Source: Cichorium intybus (Eukaryota; Streptophyta; Magnoliopsida; Asterales; Asteraceae). From it: DNA of 64,000 nucleotides. Positions 21,258 through 37,292 of this stretch are shown here, piece after piece. The notes under the pieces were generated by a model. It searched no databases. It saw only the letters and a list, made by a program, of their open reading frames with translations, and had not been told where the DNA came from. The DNA lies in NCBI GenBank assembly GCA_023525715.1, contig CM042012.1, forward strand, positions 62,493,705 through 62,557,704, read 5' to 3'. Both the position numbers and the translations under genes were made by a program. Every line of letters begins with the position of its first letter. The stretch's first letter is position 1.

Positions 21258-21558
21258 AAATAATAAAGACCGATAGATTCAATAGCGGAATTAATAACAA
21301 GATCAATATAATGAAGAACTGAAGTACAATGATTGTGTTAAGCTTCTCAAGAACAATTCAGAGAGAACTATTCTGTATGAGAGCCGTGAACAAAGATTAC
21401 AAAAATGTTAACCCTAATTAGGGTACGTGCATGCCTTATATTAGAAAACTAAATATGGAAAGGACAGGCCCACCCGTTTAATATACGGCTAATCTAAAGG
21501 CTTAATTAACTATGCACAATTGACTCAATCACATTTATGACCTAACTGAAAGAGTACA

Positions 21559-21993
21559 TTGCAAAAGAGTGGAGTGACGTTAATAGCAACATCAATTGTA
21601 TACTCTAATGTGAATCATGAGGCAAGGTCAATTATAGCAAAAGATTCATATTATGGAGTCATTCAGGAAATTTTGGAATTGAAATATGATTCCTCAACTA
21701 TAGTACCTCTATTCAAGTGTAATTGGGTCAACAACAAAGTAGGTGTTAAAGTTGACAAAGATGGTTCCACACTTGTCAACCTTTCTACACATAGCTATGT
21801 AGCTGAACCATTTATTCTAGCCAAACAAGCTAACCATGTATTCTTAATTAAAGACCCATCGAATTCGAGTTGGCACACCATCCTACATGGTAAACGACGT
21901 ATACCTGATGTTGGAAATGTTGTCGACGAGGAAGAATATGACCAATTTGACGATCTACCTCCATTTTCTATCGGTATCCCATATCAAATGTGA
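21559..21993 (+). pseudogene. DUF4216-domain protein fragment of the CACTA element
   Basis: The open stretch (about 144 codons) matches the DUF4216 pattern of plant CACTA proteins: YYGVIQEILELKY, VPLFKCNWVNNKVGVKVDKD, VNLSTHSYVAEPFILAKQAN, VFLIKDP, followed by a short acidic tail and a stop. There is no natural start at 21,559; the upstream part was cut off by the copia LTR that ends at 21,558. The domain itself shows no breaks. Its function within CACTA transposition is not known. Confidence 0.85.
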
Positions 21994-22214
21994 TTATTAA
22001 TGATGCTGCTTATTTAAGATCAGACCATAATAAAGGACTTGTTCTTGAATCCCAAAAGACATACAAGTAACATGTTATTTATTTAAAATATATATAAGTA
22101 AAGAAACCGGTGTTGTATCACCAATATTGGGTGAATTAGATAATATAAATCAATGTATATTTTATTTGTATAAACTCCGTACAAACATACGTAAACACAC
22201 TAATTAAGTACATC
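21994..22214. other. AT-rich CACTA intron-like interval
   Basis: No coding content is visible between the DUF4216 stop and the microsatellite. It contains stops in all frames. Confidence 0.5.
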
Positions 22215-22225
22215 TTATATATATA

Positions 22226-22297
<72 letters not shown>

Positions 22298-22373
22298 TAT
22301 ATATATATGTATCTATGTATGTATGTATGTGTGTATGTATGTATGTATGTATGTATGTATGTGTGTGTGTGTG
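22215..22373. repeat. Compound microsatellite (TA)n-(CA)n-(GTAT)n-(GT)n
   Basis: A TA run (interrupted by TTT), a short CACACA, a second TA run, then GTAT tetranucleotides and a GT run lie in succession within the CACTA element. Confidence 0.95.
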
Positions 22374-22406
22374 ACTATGACCGTGTCTACGTCTTTGTAG
22401 GTTCCC

Positions 22407-22721
22407 ATGGACTGTGAGTTGCTGCGACCATCAGATACGGAGCATCAAGAAATAGCCGCAGGGAAAGTTCACCCATCTGAAAACGGGATTTTACATGGGA
22501 TATCTATCAGAGAAAATCATTTAACAATATCCGTACGAAAGGTCTATGAATCTTATAAATTGCTCCCTCTTCCTGTGCCGATGGAAGAAACATATAACCT
22601 GGAGACTGCACTTTATAGTTTTATTCAGTGGTCGAGAAATTCAATTGCTCTAATTAAGGTAAATATAAATTACTTTCCATATTTTAATATTTTAGTAGTA
22701 TCTAATGACATTAAAATGTAA
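22407..22721 (+). pseudogene. DUF8039-like domain exon of the CACTA element
   Basis: The frame encodes a segment matching the DUF8039-like domain that precedes Ulp1 in plant CACTA proteins: CELLRPSDTEHQEIAAGKVH, GILHGISIRENHLTISVRKV, LLPLPVPMEETYNLETALYS, FIQWSRNSIALIK. A tag/gt splice-acceptor-like sequence (tttgtag|gttcc) precedes it and a splice-donor-like gtaaat follows IALIK, so it looks like one exon. The surrounding exons are decayed. Confidence 0.65.
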
Positions 22722-23624
22722 CAATTACAAAACCTTCAGTCCACGCCAACTATGCAAAACTGTGCAAAACGTTCAAAGACCTCCATATACACCGACATCG
22801 ACATCGACACAGACAACAACACCGATAGCGAAACCATCTCCGACATCGACTAAGACTGTCCATAATCCTGGTGATCAGGATGTAGCTTAAACTTATTGTA
22901 GTAGCTTAAACTTATTGTCAATGTTTAAAAGTTATTACTGATTAAATGGTTTTAATGTAGACACAACTAAAAAGAAAATATCATGAGACCCAGAGTTTAC
23001 CATCTAAGAAGCCAATACGTAAATTTGTGATGCCAAAGAACTAAAGGGAAGGCCAGCGACTAAAGGGAAGGCCAGTGATCAGGTTATTGTATATAAATTT
23101 TATGACCTGCGAAATTGAATTCCCGATTCTATTTAAAAGTGAACCGGGCATGTTTGGAGATGCGAGGTATGAAGTGGCTATTTATATAGATATGATTCAA
23201 GAGCTTATGACAAACATGACACTCGATATTGATTCAATTTTTTATTTTCAAATGTAAGTATGTTAACATTTACATTACTAATATTTCTTAGTTTAACTTT
23301 ATAATATGTGTTATTATTTTGTTTTTTCAGGATGCTACATCCGATTTTACCATCGGATAATAAATGAGCTTTTATTGACCCAAACAAAATGAAATCTTTG
23401 CAATGAAGATTCGATGTGGATTTGCAAACTAATAGTGTTGCAAAAAGGTTTGTTGACATGATGTGCTTTCATCAAGAAAATGATATTTTTCTAGCATCGT
23501 ATTTGCAAGGGTATCATATTCTAGAAATTTTATTATTATAAGATTTATATGTTTATCAATAATTTACATTAATATGTTAAATTTTACCATTCTACACTTT
23601 ATGTTATTTGTAATTTGTCCACAT

Positions 23625-23640
<16 letters not shown>
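22722..23640 (+). pseudogene. Decayed CACTA exons leading into Ulp1-like protease
   Basis: Short coding pieces separated by stops and intron-like AT-rich gaps are visible: a threonine/proline-rich low-complexity part (22,765-22,890), a segment at 23,090-23,260 and one at 23,330-23,520 (MLHPILPSDNK, NSVAKRFVDMMCFHQENDIF, ASYLQGYHI). The last resembles the start of CACTA Ulp1 (C48) domains. Stops within each show that it is no longer functional. Confidence 0.5.
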
Positions 23641-23976
<336 letters not shown>

Positions 23977-23999
23977 TAGCTGCGTACCCGCGCAATGCG

Positions 24000-24310
24000 G
24001 CGGCGGAGAATAGTTTATTTTTGGCGATTAATTACTATCAGTGGCGAACATTAGTTTCATTTCGACGAATAGTTTTCGGTATGCAAATATAAGTACGTTT
24101 TTGTTTCTAGCGGCGAAACGTATGTGTTATGTTGTAAACCGGAACCGTCTCGAAAACGATTAAGCAATTCGGTTTCGATTTTATGAATTTTGTTTTTCAG
24201 TTCAAAATTTAGTGTATGAGTTTTGTTTTGTTTTTTTGTAAAACTACGAATGTCTTTGTAATGCCCCTTTTTCGGAACGTTCGTTTTTTTATGGAATAAT
24301 TGTTTTTAGC

Positions 24311-24363
<53 letters not shown>

Positions 24364-27250
24364 TATTAGTTATAAGGGTTTGGGTGGATTATGTCAAATT
24401 TGAAAACTTAGGATGTGAATTAAATTAACTTTGGGCTAAAGAAAAATAAGGACTTGAAGTGGATGGGTTAGTTTTGATTCTATAGATAATATATATTATT
24501 ATTTATTATGGAACCAACGTTTGAAAAAAATCTGGTTCCAACTAACTTTAAAAATTATTGACTTGTGGATGGAAGCTTGACTTTTCTTCATGAAATTATT
24601 GATTGCAAGTAAAGGCCGTGAATGGTGGGTGATTGCATGCCATTAGTTTAAATAATAATTCTTAATTTAGGAAAATATAATATTCAAACATTCAATTAAT
24701 AATAAGGCAAAATCGTGAATGGTGGGTGCTTGCCACTGACAATTTGCAACTTTATTGTTTGAATCCTTTGTTTGAATTCTTTTGGTGGAATATAAGGACA
24801 AAATCGTGATATGGATTTTAGTATTAAATATTCCAAACATAAATAAACATAAAAATTCATACGAATTAACGTTTTCCTAACCATGATCTCATTAATTTGA
24901 TAGTAGCTTGGAAAATAATATGTAAACGGTAAATTAAAGAAATCCAATGTAAATAAAACATAAGTCATTAGTAATTAATGATGGCCAAATCAAGTATCAT
25001 TTTAAGAAAACGTTAACATAGGAATGGAATGATGGGCAAATCAAGTATAATTTAATTTGATAGTAAATTAGTAACATAATGAGGTTTTTAAGGATTATCA
25101 AGGGTAATAATAGAATTTGCTTTGTATTTCCTATATGATTTTTTAAGTACTTTAAAGTGAACCAACATATAAAAAAATAAAACAAACTCCGAACATCAAT
25201 GAGCACTAAAACTTTTAAATCATGTTAAAGAAAATGTTAACCAATATACAATCAATGCGATTGACCTTTCATAACGGCAAATACTCTAGTATCCATAATA
25301 CCTCGCTTAATTGTTTGTGACCAAGGATAAAGAGCTCAATATACACTAAAAAGATAGATTCAAGTTGAAGGACCGTACATAATCAAGATGAGACCAAAGC
25401 ATACTTGTTTCAATTGTTACATTTAAGAAACAAAGAAAATAAAAACATGTCCCAACTCTGATACGTAAAAAAAGCATACATAAAGAGCAAAATTAGGCCA
25501 AACATCTTAAAGCACATGAAGCCCTCAACCAATAACACAAAGAACATAAGCAGGAACCTTACACAACCTTTAAACTATACCAAAAATGCCCCTCTTTTTA
25601 CCAACATCTAAAACACTGCAACAAAAGCCTTTTTAATACTTTCATTCTTTCTTTTCATAGTTTTCCATCGAAAGGCTCTCCATAAATTATAACCCTTTTA
25701 ATTATGGATTCACCATACCCTTCACCAAATGCATTATTCTTTTCGTACTCAGCATTAAAAGGACTAAACTACACCTTCAATCCAACCAACTTTCGTTAAT
25801 AGAAAACAGACTAAAATACCCTTAATTCCAACTACCTTTCTTAATTTGATACAAGTTTGGAGACAAAATTAGACCTCAAAATTCGTGTTGTCCAGGTGGC
25901 ATCTTACTTGCAGATAATTAAAAATATGTTTGCATATCTTGTACTATGCATCACATTCAGAACCAAGCAACTTTTCTTAGAGGACCCTCACATCATCTTG
26001 GGCGAAATGGTAATCTTTAATTTAGCCCAGTTATAATATCCATTGATTACCCAAGCTAAGTGAAAACCTGTAAAAGCAGCCAGATTGTGTCAATCAACAA
26101 ACAATAAATATGTACTTAGAAAGTCAATCAATTTTAGTGGCTAATTTTCCTATAATATCCATTGATTACCCATGCTAAGTGACAATCACATTCACTTGTT
26201 TATCAAGACCATCAACCATATGAAGCAGGGGACTCCTGTTGATTTTTCTTAATATGCCAGCTAGGGACTCTTGTTGACAGAAATGCAGGACAAAGAAAAC
26301 TTGAAGGCCTGTACACCGATTAAAACTTTTGGATCAGACACATACCTACGACTCAATAATCACCGAGCTTTGACACTTCAGAAACAAATCCAGATAAAGC
26401 TAGAAGATTACCCAAATCATTAACTCGAATCAAAACAAAAGAAAAGTTCGTTTCATTTCTACAAGTATCAATTAGGTATAGAGCCCCTGATACCACAACT
26501 CAATGCCTACAAACACCTGAATGCATACATAAAGTTCATTTCATACCTCAAGAGCAAGATGCTTTTAGTGACCATAACTGTCGATTAAGATAGCAGGGAT
26601 GTGGTTAATAGATGTCAGAAACAACATTCACTTCACATATTGTTTGAAAATAATGAAAATTAAACAAATAAAAATGAACTCACATTCTTAATCAATTTTG
26701 GTGGATTGAGCTTCTATGCTTCACTTCACATGCAAAGAAACTCGCTAGTCAGCATAAGCATTTCTGGATAAGCATTTCTGTGTCAGCATAAGAAACTCGC
26801 TAGTCAGCATAAGAAAGATAAATAACTTTTTGCAATAACTTTTTGCAAAATAAAAACCCATTAGATTATTTATGCAATAACTTTTTGCAAAATAAAAAAG
26901 AAAGATAAATATTGTGGTGTCAATAAGCTTAAAAAGATTCTTACATATGTTGTTGCTAAAGGTACAGAGACAAAATTTATGAATAGATGATCCATTGGTT
27001 GACCCAACTGCTTCTCTATAGTTAGACAGACCTGATTAACAAAACAGTTAGTTATTTAAAGCTTTTCTTCAAAGACAAATGAAAAAGAAAACATATGGAG
27101 AATAACATGATCACATATTCGACCAAAGTTGTATTTTATGGCCAATTTGTGCATTTTATATAATAAACAAAGATTATCAAGACACTTAACACAAAATCAA
27201 TAAAGTTTCATGACTAAAACATGCCTCTTCTAAGCGGCAAGGAGGAATAG
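24000..27250. other. Helitron 1 interior, largely noncoding
   Basis: I see no credible coding sequence here. The stretch is AT-rich. Near 24,312-24,363 lies an ATA/TAA trinucleotide microsatellite. Near 26,740-26,900 short pieces (aagaaactcgctagtcagc, aataactttttgcaaaat) are repeated locally two or three times. Spaced fragments may be introns of a captured gene but none is recognisable. Confidence 0.5.
24312..24363. repeat. (AAT)n microsatellite
   Basis: About 17 uninterrupted copies of a trinucleotide AAT repeat lie in Helitron 1. Confidence 0.95.
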
Positions 27251-28340
27251 AATCTTCTAATTCAAGTAAAAGAACAACAGAATTTGGGATCAAAATCAAC
27301 AGTAAAGGGGAATTTATTCTTACCTTTATAATCATTGTCGATGTAGGTAACATAACCACAACCAAATTCATTAGGTGCAACCGATTCGTGATCAGAAACA
27401 CACATATCAGATCCATGATCAAAAACCAAAATCATCCAGCACACAAATCTGATAACAATAAACTGAAATCTGATAATTATAATCTGAAAAATAACTCCAA
27501 AATCATAACCAGAAAACTAAAATCAGAATCGTAATTAAAACAACAACCAAACTTAGAAATCTAGGGTACCTGGATTTCGAGACATTTTTTTGTGTTCATG
27601 AAGGTTTGATTTTATACTCACCAAATCTAGGGTACCTGGATGAAAGACAGAGAGATTAGAGATGACGGTGGGTCGATCATGTGTATCTTCAATCGGAAAA
27701 TCGAAAGAAAGACAGAGAGATAAGATCCATTCGTGATCAGAAACGATTCTTCGAAGCTCCGAGTTCATCGATTTGTGCGTTTTTCTCAGATCTAAAATAA
27801 GCAGTGTTGGCTGAGGGTTTTTGTGGTCTGCGATTTCTAGAGATGGTGGAGGTGAGGGATGTGTACAGGTGTAGACGTGAAGCAGAGTCGGCGGTGATGA
27901 TGGTACTCTGCGGTGATGATGGTGGAGACGTTAAAGAGAGCGTTTAGAGAGAAACCTGGGTGTAGATGCAGGCGGCGTTGTGTAGAGGAGATGGTCCGGT
28001 GGCGAGATAGAGGAGATGGTGGCGAATGCGATGAGATGGTCCGGTGGCGGATACGATGAGCCGACTGTCGTTTCTTTGTGAGAGAGAGAGAGAGAGAAGA
28101 GAGAGTGGTCGAACTTTGGCTGGTTTCTCCCAATTAATTTAAATGGGGTAATCATGATTTATGAGAAAGTGTTCGGTCAAAGCCCAGGATTTCCAAAAAA
28201 TTCAAAAAAATTAGAAATTCACAGCTTTTGATCTCCCGCTTCAAAAATTCAATCTACCGCTCAATCCGGATTCTTGAGGTTGGCTGCATCAAAGGGTGGT
28301 ACTATCTTAATTTTAAGACTTCTGTGCTTTAAAGGGTTGT
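27250..28340 (-). other. Possible captured promoter/5' exon region in Helitron 1
   Basis: Reading the minus strand downstream of the Helitron 5' end, a CT-rich stretch with a (CT)n run (about 28,080-28,110) precedes a serine/histidine-coding, GC-richer section and then several short open pieces (28,133-27,837; 27,768-27,553; 27,422-27,186), as in the 5' UTR and first exons of a plant gene. A 16 bp phrase (attcgtgatcagaaac) appears at about 27,383 and 27,726. I recognise no protein family, so capture is an inference from texture only. Confidence 0.3.
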
Positions 28341-28363
28341 AATTTATATATGGTTTATAGTAT

Positions 28364-28800
<437 letters not shown>

Positions 28801-28922
28801 ACTTATATTATGCATGTTATATTTATTATCTAATAGTTAGTATTTTGTTGTTTAATAGTTAGATTAATATTGTTCTTGTTTCACAGCTTGTTTGCAATGT
28901 GTTCTATTGGTTGATCAACTAA

Positions 28923-30628
28923 TGTGACCTCAAGGGCTATACATGTCCACCTCATGTAAGTCCATCTCACCACAATAGTACTTGATTCCCATGTAGGTTA
29001 AACTAAGACTAGTGGCCATCACACTAACCTCATGAGGGGTAGCAATTCCCTCATGCGATTCCCTAATGTCGGGAACAACATCTCTTCACACTTTTTTATT
29101 GAGAAAAGGGCAAAACTCATAACATCTCCTCACCCTCTTTAATTGAGAAAATGGCAAAACTCGTTCTCAAGTCATCACAGGGTCAACCCCCATCCTATAT
29201 GTAATGCAATGCACAAATAGGATGTTGAAAATGTCTTTCAAAATCACATCATAATAATTGGTTGAAAAGATATTTAAAAGGACTCATTTCATGCAATGCA
29301 CATATAGTACTTGAACATCAATTAGTACATAAATGTATGCATGAAATTAAATAGTAACACACACAAAAATGATAAAGAGATGTGTACTTCCGGTAACTCA
29401 CCATCTCACACTGCTAGGTTGAAAGCTACTTCTTCACTTCAAACTCCAATCACTCCTTTCCTACAAGAAAGAATATCCAACATTACTCAAGACTCTAAGA
29501 CTAGTTTAACTTCACTAATCAAGGGTAAAATCTTAGTTAAACATTTCCTAGAAGTGGGCTTGAACCTTAGAACCCAAAGCCCAAACCATAAAGCTCAAAA
29601 CCAAAAACTAAAAATTATGGCCAGACCTAACTACACGGGGTCGTGTGCCCGTACACGGGGTCGTGTATGACTTGTTGTAGCTCCTTTTTTGGTCATTTTC
29701 ACCACTTTTTGACCCAATTAGAGTTCTAACATTTTCCCCAACTCATAGACATCAAAAGGACATGATTCAAACTCAATTTTTACATAATTATACTTAATTT
29801 AACCACACAATATTATCCAAAATGAACCAATTCAAAGTTGTGATCAAAACATTACTCCATAGCCTTCAAACATGGAATACCCAATTCCATTCTTTCACTT
29901 GGTAAATATCAAAGGGAATTCCTTCTTCCAAAGGCTTGGAATCATTATGAATCACTCAACTCATCATAGAAACACATTTGAGGATAAGAGTTGATTCAAA
30001 CACCAGGGATTCACCCATAGACAGGTTTTCCCTAAAAGTTAGGTTTCATATGAATCAACAAACGCATCCACAATGGTTCTCCAAGCTTTCAATAATCATA
30101 ATATGGAAGAATAGCTACTAAAATTTGATATATATACCATTGGGATCATAGATTTCATCCCCTATCCTTGAACTCGAGTTTCATACCCATTTCACCCCAA
30201 AAGTGGGTTTCCAACAAGAACACTAGATTTCATACCTTAGATCTTCAAGGAATTGATGCAAATCACTTAGATGTTGATAGAATTGAGCTTCCCCACTTGG
30301 ATCTCCTTGAAATCACCTCTACCGTTGCTCCTCCCTTCTTCTTCGTAACAAGGAGAAGGGTTATGGGGCTTTTACCCCAACTAAAGCCCAAAGTTTTCGA
30401 TAATTGCAAAATAGCCCCTCCAGCACAACTACTATTACATAAATATACGTCCCCCTTCTAGAACATCTTATAGTAATTCTCATTTTTACCTAAAATTATT
30501 TACTCTAGAATAAATATTTCCTCATAATTGTAAATTCTCATTTTATTCATTATTATTAGTTATTATAGTTATTAAAATTTATTTTATTTTATTTATTAAA
30601 CTTTTTTCCCTAGATTAATGATGTTACA
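28923..30628 (-). repeat. Tekay-like gypsy LTR, apparently solo
   Basis: On the minus strand this begins TGTAACATCATTAATC and ends GAGGTCACA. It contains the (ACACGGGGTCGTGT) repeats near 29,632-29,668 that recur in Tekay/Del LTRs, as also seen at 48,600-48,700. No primer-binding site or polypurine tract flanks it, so it looks like a solo LTR, but the flanking pentamers (actaa, atagc) do not match. Either the boundary is off or one flank was later replaced. Confidence 0.55.
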
Positions 30629-33022
<2,394 letters not shown>

Positions 33023-33111
<89 letters not shown>

Positions 33112-33119
33112 TATATACT
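33023..33119. repeat. (TA)n tract between Helitrons 3 and 4
   Basis: About 97 bp of nearly pure TA dinucleotides with one GA interruption near its right end. Confidence 0.95.
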
Positions 33120-33151
33120 ATACCTGATAAATAAAAATAACCTTTGCCACG

Positions 33152-33263
33152 TGTCTTTTTTATAATGACTATCCTCCGACTGACACGTGTAATAGTATAA
33201 CAACTACTGTCTTTTTTATAATGACTATCCTCCGACTGACACGTGTAATAGTATAACAACTAC
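33152..33263. repeat. Perfect 56 bp tandem duplication containing G-box cores
   Basis: Two copies (33,152-33,207 and 33,208-33,263) are identical. Each includes gacacgtgta; with gccacgtgtc just upstream there are three CACGTG palindromes within 50-100 bp. It lies at the 5' end of Helitron 4. Confidence 0.9.
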
Positions 33264-33369
33264 TGAGATTTAATTTCCCGCCCAAACTAATTCTTATCAC
33301 GTACTTCTTTTGAATTGGTTTAATTATGGAATATTCAATCAAATCCCACAAAATCAGAAACAAATCAAT

Positions 33370-35600
33370 GAAGTTTGAACAGGGAAGGGCGAAATCGAAG
33401 GAGATACGGTGCTAGAATTGGCGCTAATCTTATTTAAATTTGAATCTTATACGCAAGCTTCTATATACATCGAGCGAATCACAGTGCCTAATAATTGCAA
33501 TTAGTTCTACAACCAAGGGTTCGGCAACAAAGTCTACGCTAAAATGATAGAGGTAGTCAAACCCTGCTTCGAGTTGGCGTTTTGAAAACAATGCTGGACT
33601 GTAAGCATTTCCTCTTCAAGTTTTGTTTTGATTTTGATTTTCCATATACTAAATCTAATTACGGGAAAACCATGGAGTGCATGAGTATTACATGGCTCAA
33701 ATGTTAGAGTTAATCAAACCCTGTGATGACCTTTGGATGGAATTTGTCGCCATTTCCCCCTTCTTCCTCTTTTAGAAATTTGTCAGTGGATTATTATGTC
33801 TCACACTTCTACTATCTCCCGAATTTACGATTTGTATTTGACGATCATAAAAAGGCAATTTCTGGAAGCTATTTCATGACATCGTCTCATACCTGGAGCT
33901 TCAATAATTAATCTTCGAAAACTGGTGTTTACTCTAATGGTGGCGATGGTATATTGGTTATTCTTTCTCCTTCAAATTCAATAATGCGAATTTTATTCTG
34001 ACCATTGTTGTTTTGCAGGCGGAATTGTGTTACAAAGAGGAGCAGATTCTTTCAGTATATCTAATATCTGGTTCATCAGGGGCTCATAACCAACACCAGT
34101 ACACTATGGCCAATGATGTGCATAGTAATTGTTTGTTGAAATGCCTAACTGTATTTTTTTTAATATGTAGGATTTTTGTGATGTTTGTTTTAGGCCTAAT
34201 AAAAGTTCGATTACCATGATCATTCCAAGCTAGATGATCAATAAAGTAGCCTCGGAAAGTGTGATATACAAAAGATGAATTTTGAGAAACCAGTTACTCT
34301 GATGGATATCGAATACGCGATTAAAATAAGTTATATAGGTATCGTGACCCTGAAGGGTATGTTTTTTATGAACCAAAAATGTTAAAATGGTCTATTTTTA
34401 GTGAATTTTGATTTTTTCTGTTCGTTTTTTAGGGAGAGAAGCTTTTGGGAAGACTTGAGAGAACCAGGGGTGAATCTTACTTGAAATAACGGGCACTAAA
34501 AGTAATATTTCTTGTTGGACTTTGATTATATAGATTTGGATTTGCTGTGGAAACTGGACAATTCAACCTGGCTGTATTTTGCTTTATGGGGTATGGCAAA
34601 AAAAGTTTGGTTGTTTCATGTTTTATGGGGTATGGCAAAACAAGTTTTCATTTTGAACTAGCTTTATTAATAATCATTTGAATGAAGTTTATGGGTCTCT
34701 TTTCCCAGAAAATAAATAAACAAACCTCCTGTGATATATCCTTATGGTCAATAATTTCATGCTTAGCCTCAAGTTCCAGATTCATGGGTTTATGCAAAGC
34801 ATATTTGTAGGTAAGTTGATGTCGTAGTGGTTTTAGTTTTTAGGAAGAAAAAGTATACAATCAATTACAATTTTGGTCCCTAAATATAGTTGGTTTTTTT
34901 TTCCAATTTTAGTCCCAAAATGTTTTCTTGCGATTTTGGTCCTTATATGAGGTTTATCCAACATAGTTGGTCCAGTCCCCAGTAATCTATGCTAGGAAAT
35001 TATATATGTTTGCTAATTACCATGTAACAGAAGTATTATTATTATTATTATTTTAAATAAAAACTGTAATTGTTTCCAAATGACTAGCTTGATTTTTAGT
35101 TTCGTACTATGGCATTGCAGGGATCCTATAATATATTGATGTCCTTTGGAATACAAGAGCACTCAAAGAGAAGGCTGGATACTTATAATCCATTTAATTC
35201 CAACGGAAGCAATGGTATACTCATGCTCTTCTAATTTTTAGGTTTATTTCGAATAATATTTTTTATATATATTATAGCAATACTTTCTTTTTACTAATTG
35301 TAAAAAACTGAAAGTGAAAGTAGGATCCTATAATATGAAAATAAATTTGGAGAAAAGGCGTTGGAATTCTTTGTTAAAGGGTATTTCAGGTAAGTACTTC
35401 TTTTAATTAAGTTTTTAATAAGTATGTTTATTTTAAATAATAATATTTTTTGTTGATTGGGTTGTTTTTGTGTCTCACTTTTCCTTATAATTATTAGGTA
35501 GAATTCACAAGGAATGAGAGACTTTGGAATATAACTTCTTCTGTCTATGTTTTATGTGATTAGTAATAATGTATAATCTTTTGAATACATGAACTGTATA
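33370..35600 (+). other. Exon/intron-like interior of Helitron 4, unidentified
   Basis: The sequence alternates moderately GC-rich short open pieces with AT-rich, T-rich stretches ending in ttgcag or tttag, as in a plant gene with introns (for example a ttttgcag|gcggaattgtg junction at about 34,018). Each piece is interrupted by stops and I recognise no protein. It may be upstream exons of the ARF-GAP-like gene or another captured gene. Confidence 0.35.
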
Positions 35601-35621
35601 GTAAAAATGCATCCCTACTCA

Positions 35622-35829
35622 ACTCTATGGATTCCAACTCTTGGGATGATTGGGATACAGATGGCAACATGAAACATGTGTCCACGTCACCTACTGCAAA
35701 TAATGGTGATGACTGGGCAGGCTAGGATGATCCTAAAGATGATGGGTATAATAGTTTCTACAAGGCACATCTTCTGAGGGTAAAACCGGAAAATCAGATG
35801 GAAACTGGAACGGGGCAGGTTTTCTTTAA
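35622..35829 (+). pseudogene. Last exon of an ARF GTPase-activating protein (AGD6/7-like), captured
   Basis: The segment encodes a tryptophan/aspartate-rich C-terminus (NSWDDWDTDGNM, GDDWAG, DDPKDDGYNSFYK) followed, after a one-base shift near 35,768, by KTGKSDGNWNGAGFL and a TAA stop at 35,827-35,829. From memory this pattern matches the C-terminal tail of plant ARF-GAPs of the AGD6/AGD7 group, which act on small ARF GTPases in Golgi trafficking. A TGG-to-TAG change at 35,723-35,725 and the shift make it a pseudogene. The N-terminal zinc-finger GAP domain was not found. Its position inside Helitron 4 suggests gene capture. Confidence 0.6.
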
Positions 35830-37163
<1,334 letters not shown>

Positions 37164-37220
37164 TTTATGATTGATGACTATGTTTTTATCATCTCGTGTA
37201 TTACACGGGTTTCTAACCTA

Positions 37221-37221
<1 letters not shown>

Positions 37222-37290
<69 letters not shown>
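37222..37290. repeat. (TA)n tract at Helitron 4 3' end
   Basis: About 69 bp of TA dinucleotides directly follow the CTAG terminus. Confidence 0.95.

Positions 37291-37292
<2 letters not shown>

Larger units (their letters stand above)
16602..21266 (+). mobile_element. MULE (Mutator-like) DNA transposon with 9 bp target duplication
   Basis: The element (16,611-21,257, 4,647 bp) is bounded by the duplication aaataataa (16,602-16,610 and 21,258-21,266). Both ends start GGCTAAA and continue as a ~28 bp inverted repeat that shares GACACTGAGGCCCCACGAA. Nine-base duplications and a MULE-type transposase gene identify the superfamily. The short inverted repeats differ from the ~200 bp ones of maize MuDR. 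It carries a degenerate transposase on the plus strand and a small, well-formed gene on the minus strand near the right end. Confidence 0.92.
9549..21558 (-). mobile_element. Ty1/copia retrotransposon, multiply interrupted
   Basis: The minus strand carries, from right to left, a 5' LTR split by a MULE, a tRNA-Met primer-binding site, gag split by a hAT-like element, a coiled-coil region, protease, integrase and the front of reverse transcriptase. The domain order PR-INT-RT defines Ty1/copia; the style of the PR-INT region suggests a SIRE/Maximus-like or Tork-like lineage, which I cannot settle. The element's right end joins a CACTA DUF4216 frame at 21,559. Its 3' part was displaced leftwards by the Athila-like insertion at 9,548/9,549. 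Confidence 0.85.
16591..21558 (-). repeat. copia 5' LTR (about 312 bp) split by a MULE
   Basis: The LTR consists of 16,591-16,610 and 21,267-21,558, separated by the MULE and its target duplication. On the plus strand it begins TGTGAGTACA next to the primer-binding site and ends ...AGAGTACA. The outer boundary at 21,558 is placed where CACTA coding similarity begins at 21,559; an end at the CACA near 21,520 is the alternative. The second LTR lies outside the window. Confidence 0.65.

Noticed and set aside
21520..21530. Alternative copia LTR end at the CACA near 21,520
   Set aside because: Using 21,558 makes CACTA DUF4216 similarity start at the very next base and gives TG...CA ends; 21,520 would leave 38 bp unexplained. 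It is not fully excluded.
29000..29050. ccatcacactaacc and actagtgg considered as CACTA terminal repeats
   Set aside because: The phrases lie inside the Tekay-like LTR and lack a matching inverted partner and 3 bp duplication.
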